Source: Bradyrhizobium ontarionense (GTDB lineage: Bacteria; Pseudomonadota; Alphaproteobacteria; Rhizobiales; Xanthobacteraceae). Taken from it: a stretch of DNA of 64,000 nucleotides. Positions 44,457 to 51,478 of the stretch are shown here, in pieces. A program made the position numbers and the translations under genes. The stretch spans positions 5,952,001-6,016,000 of the forward strand of contig NZ_CP088156.1 of the NCBI RefSeq assembly GCF_021088345.1. The letters run 5' to 3'. A model generated the notes under the pieces. That model did not search any database. It saw only the letters and a program-made list of their open reading frames with translations, and was not told where the DNA came from. Numbering within the stretch: position 1 is the first letter of the stretch; each line of letters starts with the position of its first letter.

Positions 44457-45305
44457 GTGAATCGCCCAGAACGAAGTTTCACGACCGGGGATATCAGGCT
44501 GGAGCGCCGGCTGCCGTCATATTGGCGCGTCACCTTCGACATGCCTCCGGTGAACATCTTCGGCCCGAGACACCTTCCGCTGCTCAGCGACATCATCACC
44601 GCCATCGAGACCGATCCGCAGGTCAAGGTCGTGGTGTTCGACAGCGCAGTCGATGGCTTCTTCATCACGCATTACGACTTCCTCGCACCGCTCGAGGACT
44701 CCCAACGCGTCCCGCCCGGTCCGACCGGCCTTCAGGCCCTTCCAGACATGCTGGTGCGTCTCAGCCGGGCGCCGGTCGTGTCCATCGCCGCGATCCGCGG
44801 ACGCGCGACCGGTGTCGGCAGCGAACTCGCGCTCGCGAGCGACATGCGCTTCGCCAGCCGCGAGAAGGCCATCCTGTCGCAATGGGAGGTCGGCGCGGGC
44901 CTGGTGCCCGGCGGCGGGCCGATGGCGCGGCTGCCGCGCCTGATGGGTCGCGGCCGCGCACTCGAGGTGTTGCTCGGCGCTGACGACATCCATGGCGATC
45001 TCGCCGAACGCTATGGCTACGTCAACCGGTCGCTGCCGGACGCCGAGCTCGACGGCTTCGTCGAGGCGCTCGCCATGCGCATCGCATCCTTCGACAAGGA
45101 CGCGATCGCAGAGACCAAACGCCTCGTCGATGTCGCGAGCCTGCCGCCGGACCTCGAGATCAAGCCGGAGTGGGACGCGTTCCTGGCCTCGCTCGGCCGT
45201 CCGGCAAGCCGGAACAGGATCAAGGCGCTGATGGCGCGCGGCTTCCACCGCGCGGGCGACGTCGAGAGCCGGCTCGGCTTCCACGTCGGGCAGCTCGGCG
45301 ACTGA
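44457..45305 (+). CDS. Enoyl-CoA hydratase/isomerase family protein
   Basis: 282 residues. GTG 44457 is preferred because AGGAG lies eight bases upstream; a GTG three codons earlier overlaps that site. The crotonase fold is visible in VVVFDSAVDGFFITHYDFLA, SIAAIRGRATGVGSELALAS (oxyanion-hole Gly) and MRFASREKAILSQWEVGAGL. The Gly-rich region VPGGGPMARLPRLMGR follows. Catalytic Glu positions cannot be judged with certainty. It lies 63 bases after the epoxide hydrolase gene in the same operon and may handle a CoA thioester or a related intermediate. Confidence 0.82.
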   Translation: MNRPERSFTTGDIRLERRLPSYWRVTFDMPPVNIFGPRHLPLLSDIITAIETDPQVKVVVFDSAVDGFFITHYDFLAPLEDSQRVPPGPTGLQALPDMLVRLSRAPVVSIAAIRGRATGVGSELALASDMRFASREKAILSQWEVGAGLVPGGGPMARLPRLMGRGRALEVLLGADDIHGDLAERYGYVNRSLPDAELDGFVEALAMRIASFDKDAIAETKRLVDVASLPPDLEIKPEWDAFLASLGRPASRNRIKALMARGFHRAGDVESRLGFHVGQLGD

Positions 45306-45415
45306 CGAAAAGACTGCGGCGCTCGACCACAGGGCGCGGAGCACCGGTGCCGACATGAACGATCCGGCGCGACCGCAAGTCGTGCCGGGCCAATCCGGAA
45401 CAAGGGGACCTGATC

Positions 45416-45886
45416 ATGGGCTTTACGATCAACATCAACGGAACGCCGCGCAGTGTCGATGTCGACGGCGACACGCCGCTGCTCTGGGTGCTGCGCGACG
45501 TGCTCGGCATGACCGGTACCAAGTTCGGCTGTGGTCAGGCGCTGTGCGGGGCGTGCACCGTCCACCTCGATGGCTCCGCCATTCGCTCGTGCATCACGGC
45601 CATCGACAGCATCGGCGACTCCAAAGTGACGACGATCGAGGCGATCGGCGCGACGGCGGCGGGCGAACGCATACAGAAGGCCTGGCTCGACCGCGAGGTC
45701 GCCCAGTGCGGCTACTGCCAGTCCGGCCAGATCATGTCGGCGACGGCGCTGCTCACGGACAAGCCGCATCCGACCGATACGGATATCGACGATGCCATGA
45801 GCGGCAACATCTGCCGTTGCGGCACCTATGTCCGCATCCGCGAGGCGATCAAGCTCGCCGCGCAAACGCGTGTGAAGGAGGGTTGA
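45416..45886 (+). CDS. [2Fe-2S] subunit of molybdenum hydroxylase (IorA-like)
   Basis: 156 residues, ATG 45416 with GGGGA upstream. An N-terminal plant-type ferredoxin domain carries [20 protein letters not shown] and SCITAI. The helical second domain carries [11 protein letters not shown] and [15 protein letters not shown]. These eight cysteines bind two [2Fe-2S] clusters that carry electrons from the Mo site. No FAD-subunit gene is present, as in isoquinoline 1-oxidoreductase-type enzymes. Its stop is two bases before the large-subunit ATG. Confidence 0.92.
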   Translation: MGFTININGTPRSVDVDGDTPLLWVLRDVLGMTGTKFGCGQALCGACTVHLDGSAIRSCITAIDSIGDSKVTTIEAIGATAAGERIQKAWLDREVAQCGYCQSGQIMSATALLTDKPHPTDTDIDDAMSGNICRCGTYVRIREAIKLAAQTRVKEG

Positions 45887-45888
45887 CC

Positions 45889-48043
45889 ATGATCTTCGAT
45901 CGCGCGACATCCCGCTCGTCCGACACGAGCCTTTCCCGCCGAAGCTTTCTGGTCTCCGCCGCGATGACGGGCGGAAGCCTCGTGATCGGCTTTGCCGTGC
46001 CGCTCGGCCAGAGCAGCGCCACGGGTGCGGACGGTTTCGCGCCCAACGCCTTCATTCGTATCGGCAATGACGGCCAGGTCGTGCTGACCATGCCCTATGT
46101 CGAAATGGGGCAGGGCACCTATACGTCGATCCCGATGCTGATCGCCGAGGAGCTCGAGGTCGATCTGAAGCGGGTCAGGCTCGAGCATGCGCCGCCGAAC
46201 GAGAAGCTCTACGTCAATCCGCTGCTGGGCGTTCAGGCGACCGGCAATTCGAACGCCATTCGAGGTGCCTGGAAGCCGCTCCGCGAAGCCGGCGCCGCCA
46301 CGCGCCTGATGCTCATCGAGGCGGCCGCGAAGCGGTGGGGCGTCGAGGCCAAGTCCTGTCACGCCGAAGCCGGCGAGGTCATCCATAGCCCGAGCGGGCG
46401 GCGCCTGTCGTATGGCGAGCTCGTCGCGGATGCGGCGCGTCTGCCGCTTCCGACGAATGTGGTGCTGAAGAGCCCGGCGGAATTCAAGCTGATCGGAACG
46501 CCAGCCAAGCGGCTCGACGCGTCGGGCAAGGTCAATGGCTCCGTGGTCTACGGCATCGATGCCCGGCCGACGGGAGTGAAGATCGCGACGCTGGCTCAAT
46601 CGCCCGTGTTTGGCGGCCGCGTGAAGAGCGTGGACGACGGCGCCGCCAAGCTGATCAAGGGCGTGCGCCAGATCGTTCGGCTCGACGATGCGGTCGCCGT
46701 CATCGCCGATCACATGGGCGCCGCGAAGAAGGGGCTGGAAGCCCTCAAGATCGAATGGGACGAGGGCGCCAATGCAGCCTTGGCGACCGAGGAGGTCGCG
46801 CGCGAGCTTGAGCAGGCCACCCTCAGGGCTGGCCCGGTCGCGCAGAACGTCGGCGACGCCGGAACGGCGATGGCAAATGCGGCGACACGGATTGCGGCGA
46901 ACTATCACGTGCCGTTCCTCGCGCATGCCACGATGGAGCCGATGAACTGCACCGTGCATGTCCGCGACGGTGAATGTGAGATCTGGCTCGGCACCCAGGC
47001 AATCGCGCGGGTCCAGGCGATGGCGGCGAAGGCCGCCGGCCTGCCGATCGAGAAGGTGATCGTCCACAATCATCTCATCGGCGGTGGCTTCGGGCGCCGC
47101 CTGGAAGCGGACGGCGCGGTGCGCGCGGTCCAGATCGCAAGGCAGGTCGATGGTCCCGTGAAGGTGGTGTGGACGCGCGAGGAGGACATCCAGCACGACA
47201 TGTACCGGCCCTATTGGGTGGATCGCATCGAGGCGGGCCTCGACAGGGATGGAAGGCCTGTCGCCTGGACCAATCGCTTCGCCGGCTCGTCGGTGATCGC
47301 GCGCTATCTTCCGCCCGCCTTCAACAACGGCCTCGATCCGGATACGACGGAAGGCGCGATCGATCTGGTCTACGCACTTCCGAACTTCCACGTGGAGTAT
47401 GTGCGCGTCGAGCCGCCCGGCATCCAGACGGCTTTCTGGCGCAGCGTCGGCCCCTCGCACAACGTCTTCGTCACCGAGAGCTTCATCGATGAGCTGGCGG
47501 CGGCTGCCAAGCAGGATCCAGTGGCCTATCGCCGCGCGCTGCTGGATCACAATCCGCGGGCGAAGGCCGTGCTCGATCTTGCCGCCGAAAAGGCCGGGTG
47601 GGGTGCTCCATTGCCGAAAGGCTGGGGGCGCGGCATTGCCCTGCAGAACGTCTTCGGAAGTCTGCTGGCGCAGGTTGCCGAAGTCGAGATCGCGAAGGAC
47701 GGCTCGGTCCGGGTTCATCGCGTCGTCTGCGCGATGGATTGCGGCACCGTGGTCAATCCGGACACGGTTCAGGCGCAGCTCCAGAGCGGCGTGATGTTCG
47801 GCGTGACCGCCGCGCTCTACGGCGAGATCACGCTCAAGAACGGCCGTGTGCAGCAGGCCAATTTCGATACCTACCAGGTGCTGCGCATCAACGATGCGCC
47901 GGCAGTCGAGGTCCACCTCGTCAAGAGTGCGGAGCCGCCGGGCGGAATGGGCGAGGCCGGCACGTCCGGCATCGTTCCCGCCATCGCCAACGCCGTCCCG
48001 GCTGCGAAAGATGCCCATCGACCCCAACGCGCTCAAGGTGTGA
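45889..48043 (+). pseudogene. Molybdopterin-binding large subunit (IorB-like), frameshifted near its C-terminus
   Basis: About 717 codons, ATG 45889 with AGGAGG. A Tat-type signal (SRRSFLVSAAMTGGSLVIG) indicates export. Mo-hydroxylase motifs are present: YVEMGQGTYTSIPML, QATGNSNAIRGAW, IGGGFGRRLEADGAVRA, FWRSVGPSHNVF and the catalytic Glu in GGMGEAGTSGIVPA. After AIANAV the reading frame slips. The expected ending RLRKMPIDPNALKV and its stop (48041-48043) lie in another frame, while the original frame runs on without a stop to 48957. One missing base near 48000 would explain it. The core is intact, so a protein with an altered tail could still be made. Confidence 0.85.
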
Positions 48044-48073
48044 GCAAGACCACCATCAGCAAGGAGAAACATC

Positions 48074-48496
48074 ATGATCCGCAAGGCAACGGCATTTTGG
48101 CGCGGCACCGGCCGGGATGGCAGCGGGCACCTGTCCAGCGAATCCGGCGTGCTCGCCGAGACGCCCTATTCGTTCAAGACCCGCTTCGAGAACGAGAAGG
48201 GCACCAATCCGGAAGAGCTGATCGCGGCGGCACACGCGGGCTGCTTCACGATGGCGCTGGCCTTCGGCCTGCAGCTCGCGGGATTCACGCCGACCGAGCT
48301 TTCTACCGAGGCGGCCGTCACGCTCGAGCCGGAAGGCAAGGGTTTCAAGATCAGCAAATCGACGCTCACCCTGCGCGCCAAGGTGCCGAACCTCGACGAT
48401 GCCGGCTTTGCCCGCATCGCCGGCGAAGCCGAGAAGAATTGCCCTGTGTCGAAAGTGCTCAATGCTGCGATCACGCTCGACGCCAAGCTGATCTAG
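48074..48496 (+). CDS. OsmC/Ohr family peroxiredoxin (OsmC type)
   Basis: 140 residues, ATG 48074 with AAGGAG upstream, 30 bases after the large-subunit stop. The two redox cysteines are in AAAHAGCFTMALAFGLQLAG (about residue 56) and AEKNCPVSKVLNA (about 124). The NPEELIAAAHAGC motif is the OsmC signature. It reduces organic or fatty-acid hydroperoxides. In this operon it probably protects against peroxides generated by oxidation chemistry. The frameshifted large-subunit frame runs through this gene in another phase. Confidence 0.9.
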   Translation: MIRKATAFWRGTGRDGSGHLSSESGVLAETPYSFKTRFENEKGTNPEELIAAAHAGCFTMALAFGLQLAGFTPTELSTEAAVTLEPEGKGFKISKSTLTLRAKVPNLDDAGFARIAGEAEKNCPVSKVLNAAITLDAKLI

Positions 48497-48519
48497 CCGG
48501 ACACGGCAGGGAGCGCGCC

Positions 48520-48957
48520 ATGGCCCACCAGCATCAGCCTGATGAGGACAGGTTTCGGGCGATCCTGCCCGAGGACATTGCGTGGAAGCCGTTCCCGGCG
48601 TTTCCGCCGGGCGCGCGGCTGGCCGTCATGGTCGGCCATCCCGCCGAGCCCGGCCCTTACGTCGTCCGGGTCAAGGTGCCCGGGGATACGAAGCTGATGC
48701 CGCACAAGCATCCGGAGGACCGCATCTACACGGTCATGTCGGGTGTCTTCTACATCGGGCTCGGCGAAGTCTTCGACGGCGACAAGGTGACAGCCTATCC
48801 GCCGGGCAGTGTCATCGTCCTGCCCGGCGAGACCTGGCATTTCCACTGGGCGAAATCAGGCGAGTACGTAACGCAGGTTTCCGCGATCGGTCCGCTTGGC
48901 CTTGAATATCACGACCCCCACGATGATCCGCGCAAGCCAGCGCAAGGAGGGCCATGA
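48520..48957 (+). CDS. Cupin-domain protein
   Basis: 145 residues, ATG 48520 with AGGGAG. A single cupin fold: PHKHPEDRIYTVMSGVFYIG contains the first metal motif (His-His-Glu-like), and PPGSVIVLPGETWHFHWAKSG the second (His). Tail EYHDPHDDPRKP is His/Asp-rich. Likely a small metal-dependent enzyme or ligand-binding protein. The stop overlaps the next gene's start (ATGA). It is in the same frame as the upstream frameshifted hydroxylase subunit, so that frame fuses to it when read without its own start. Confidence 0.85.
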   Translation: MAHQHQPDEDRFRAILPEDIAWKPFPAFPPGARLAVMVGHPAEPGPYVVRVKVPGDTKLMPHKHPEDRIYTVMSGVFYIGLGEVFDGDKVTAYPPGSVIVLPGETWHFHWAKSGEYVTQVSAIGPLGLEYHDPHDDPRKPAQGGP

Positions 48958-49985
48958 TGCGCGCTCTTACAGGCTTGGAAAGCGCTACGCGAAGCGGGCG
49001 CCGGCTGTTGGCCGCTGCGATGGCTGCGGTCGCTGTTCTCGTCACCGGCGCCCAGGCCGAGGGCACGGAGCAGCTGCGTGCCGATCAGGTCGATCACCAC
49101 GTCGTGAAGATCGACGGCACGCGGTTCCACTACGTCACGGCTGGCAGCGGAGATCCGGTGTTGCTCATTCCGGGGTGGCCCGAGAGCTGGATCGCCTGGC
49201 GGAAGGTCCTGCCGTTGCTGGTCGGTGCCGGGCGCCGCGTCGTTGTGCTCGACGCTCGCGGCTTCGGTGACAGCGACAAGCCGCTCGGTGGTTACGATCT
49301 CGACACCGCCGCGCGCGACCTGCATGGGTTTCTTGAAGCGACCAGCCTTGCCGCCCCGGGAGGGGTGGACATTGTCGCCCACGATGTCGGCACCTGGATC
49401 GCGCATGCCTTGGCTGCAAACTATCCGGCCGACGTCAAACGGCTGGTGTTGACCGAATCGAACATCCCGGGGGTGACGACATTCGCGACGGTCGGAATCC
49501 CGAGCGAAGCCATGAACCTGAAGAGCTGGCAATTTGCATTCAACCGGCTCAACGATCTCCCGGAAATGCTGGTCCAGGGACATGAGCAGGCTTTCCTGGC
49601 CTGGATATTCGCGACCAAGAGCTTCCGATCCTCCGCGATCGAGCCGGCAGCTCTCGAGGAGTATACGCGGGTGTATTCCGCGCCTGGAGCGATGCGTGCC
49701 GGCTTTGCCTGGTACCGGTCGAACTTCGACGCAGCGGGTCTCGCGGAAGCGAAGCTGCGGGCGGCAAAGCGGTTGACGATGCCGGTCCTGGCGCTCGGGG
49801 GATCCGAAGGCGTGGGTGACGCGCTTCGGGCAACTGTTACGACCATCGGAGACCGCGTTCAGGGCGGCTCGATCGCCCCGGCGCTGGCTCAGCCGGGGGA
49901 CGGCTGCGGTCACTTTCTCCCGGAGGAATGCCCGGACGAACTGAGCAAGGCTATCCTCGATTTCTGGCGCTCGACAGCGGAATGA
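48954..49985 (+). CDS. Exported alpha/beta hydrolase (epoxide hydrolase-like)
   Basis: 343 residues, ATG 48954 overlapping the cupin stop; AAGGAGG lies upstream. A signal peptide of about 37 residues ends VTGAQAEG. The fold shows VLLIPGWPESWIAWRKVLP (oxyanion hole), VVVLDARGFGDSDKP and IVAHDVGTWIAHALAA with Asp as nucleophile. The late CGHFLPEECPDELSKAI has the catalytic His. Asp as nucleophile suggests epoxide hydrolase or dehalogenase chemistry. It is the second such enzyme in this operon and the third of the regulon. Confidence 0.85.
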   Translation: MMRALTGLESATRSGRRLLAAAMAAVAVLVTGAQAEGTEQLRADQVDHHVVKIDGTRFHYVTAGSGDPVLLIPGWPESWIAWRKVLPLLVGAGRRVVVLDARGFGDSDKPLGGYDLDTAARDLHGFLEATSLAAPGGVDIVAHDVGTWIAHALAANYPADVKRLVLTESNIPGVTTFATVGIPSEAMNLKSWQFAFNRLNDLPEMLVQGHEQAFLAWIFATKSFRSSAIEPAALEEYTRVYSAPGAMRAGFAWYRSNFDAAGLAEAKLRAAKRLTMPVLALGGSEGVGDALRATVTTIGDRVQGGSIAPALAQPGDGCGHFLPEECPDELSKAILDFWRSTAE

Positions 49986-50023
49986 GCCGAACGTCCGATA
50001 CTTCCAAGAGTGAGGGTTTCACG

Positions 50024-50557
50024 ATGCGCGCGCGATGCAGGGGCTTCGTCATGCCGTTTACGGTTGCAGTGCTGGTCGGCGGGATCGCATGCATGGCTCC
50101 CGCAACGGGACAGGCTGATGACGACTCGGCCCCGATCTCCGGGTTGAAACTGCCATCCGGGTACCGTGATTGGAGGGTGATCTCCGTGGCTCATGAAGAA
50201 GGAAAGCTCAACGATCTGCGCGCCATTCTCGGTAACGACATCGCGATTGCGACGTCGCGGGAAGGAAAGCTCCCGTACCCGGATGGCGCTATCATTGTCC
50301 GGCTCGCCTGGAGTTACGACCCACTCGAGGAAAGCGCCCAGGCCTTCGGCCATCCCCAGTCCTACGTGGCCGGACGGCCCAAGAACGGAGTCCAGGTCAT
50401 GGTCAAGGATTCCAGCAGATACGCCGCCAGCGGCGGCTGGGGGTTTGCTCAATTCGATGACGGGGAACCCGTCGGCGAGGCGGTGCAAAGCACCTGCTTT
50501 GCTTGCCATTCGATTGTCAAAGCCCGAGACTTTGTCTTCAACCACTATGCTCGCTGA
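50024..50557 (+). CDS. Cytochrome P460 family protein
   Basis: 177 residues from ATG 50024, chosen for GTGAGGG six bases upstream and a signal peptide (ending ATGQA) that starts there; an ATG at 49982 overlapping the previous stop is an alternative. The domain [20 protein letters not shown] and a C-terminal heme motif [17 protein letters not shown] (CxxCH) fit cytochrome P460. This family uses a Lys-crosslinked heme in hydroxylamine or nitric-oxide chemistry. It is periplasmic. It might accept electrons in this operon or detoxify a nitrogen species. Confidence 0.83.
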   Translation: MRARCRGFVMPFTVAVLVGGIACMAPATGQADDDSAPISGLKLPSGYRDWRVISVAHEEGKLNDLRAILGNDIAIATSREGKLPYPDGAIIVRLAWSYDPLEESAQAFGHPQSYVAGRPKNGVQVMVKDSSRYAASGGWGFAQFDDGEPVGEAVQSTCFACHSIVKARDFVFNHYAR

Positions 50558-50588
50558 AACACGATCTCGATCAATTGGAGCACGTCAC

Positions 50589-51107
50589 ATGACAAAAGAG
50601 CGCGCAGTGCTTGCCGGAGGCTGCTTCTGGGGCATGCAGGATCTCATCCGCAAGCAGCCGGGCGTGATCTCGACCCGGGTCGGCTACACCGGCGGACAGG
50701 TGAAGAACGCGACCTATCGCAATCACGAAGGGCATGCCGAGGCGATCGAGATCATCTTCGATGCCGCGAAGACGAGCTACCGGACGATGCTGGAATTCTT
50801 CTTCCAGATTCACGATCCCACGACGCTCGATCGTCAGGGCAACGATTGGGGCACGAGCTACCGTTCAGCCATCTTCTACACGACGGACGAGCAGAAGAGG
50901 ATTGCCGAAGACACGATTGCCGACGTCGAGGCCTCGCATCTTTGGCCCGGCAAGGTGGTGACCGAAGTCGCGCCCGCCGGCGAGTTCTGGGAGGCCGAGC
51001 CCGAGCATCAGGATTATCTCGAGCGTTATCCGGACGGCTACACCTGTCATTTCATCCGTCCCGGCTGGAAGCTGCCGCGGCGCGCGCAAGCTGCTGCGGG
51101 AGGCTAG
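50589..51107 (+). CDS. msrA: Peptide methionine-S-sulfoxide reductase MsrA
   Basis: 172 residues, ATG 50589 with GGAG upstream. The MsrA signature [20 protein letters not shown] holds the catalytic Cys-Phe-Trp. [23 protein letters not shown] and [15 protein letters not shown] follow, all standard. C-terminal resolving cysteines are not in the usual place: only CHF near residue 155 follows. It repairs oxidised methionines; no signal peptide is present, so it is cytoplasmic. It lies 31 bases after the P460 gene in the operon. Confidence 0.93.
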   Translation: MTKERAVLAGGCFWGMQDLIRKQPGVISTRVGYTGGQVKNATYRNHEGHAEAIEIIFDAAKTSYRTMLEFFFQIHDPTTLDRQGNDWGTSYRSAIFYTTDEQKRIAEDTIADVEASHLWPGKVVTEVAPAGEFWEAEPEHQDYLERYPDGYTCHFIRPGWKLPRRAQAAAGG

Positions 51108-51109
51108 CC

Positions 51110-51403
51110 ATGGCGAAGGGATACTGGATCACCTTCTATCGCTCCATCTCCGATCCGGATGCGCTGGCCGCCTATGCGAAGCTCGCGGGGCCCGCGATCA
51201 CCGGCAATGGCGGCCGCTTCCTTGCCCGCGGTGCCGCCGCGAAGACCTATGAGCAGGGCATTGCCCAGCGCACCACCGTGATCGAGTTCGATAGCGTCGA
51301 ACGCGCTATCGCCGCTCACGACAGTCCCGCCTATCAGGAGGCGCTCGAGGCGATGGGCAACGCCTGCGAGCGCGACGTTCGCATCGTCGAGGGGCTGGGC
51401 TGA
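51110..51403 (+). CDS. DUF1330 domain protein
   Basis: 97 residues, ATG 51110 with GGGAGG upstream, two bases after the MsrA stop. It opens KGYWITFYRSISDPDALAAY and continues GGRFLARGAAAKTYEQGI, IEFDSVERAIAAHDSPAYQE and RDVRIVEGLG, the ferredoxin-like fold of DUF1330 proteins. The family often accompanies oxidoreductases or hydrolases and has no proven general function. It is the last gene of the operon; the convergent regulator 3 stops 75 bases on. Confidence 0.88.
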   Translation: MAKGYWITFYRSISDPDALAAYAKLAGPAITGNGGRFLARGAAAKTYEQGIAQRTTVIEFDSVERAIAAHDSPAYQEALEAMGNACERDVRIVEGLG

Positions 51404-51478
51404 AGGCCGTTGCCGCGGGACGGACCCACGAGCGGAGCCTGCAAGATCGCGTCGACCGATTGTTGCCGCCAACGTCGC

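Noticed and set aside
45826..48108. Minus-strand 760-codon frame opposite the Mo-hydroxylase large subunit
   Set aside because: Its translation is Arg/Asp/His-rich with no domains; it is the antisense shadow of a strongly coding GC-rich gene.
45355..48957. A continuous 1200-codon plus-strand frame through the Mo-hydroxylase, OsmC and cupin region
   Set aside because: It is produced by a frameshift near 48000. The OsmC gene lies in another frame with its own start and site, and the first codons precede the [2Fe-2S] subunit gene. I annotate the separate genes instead.
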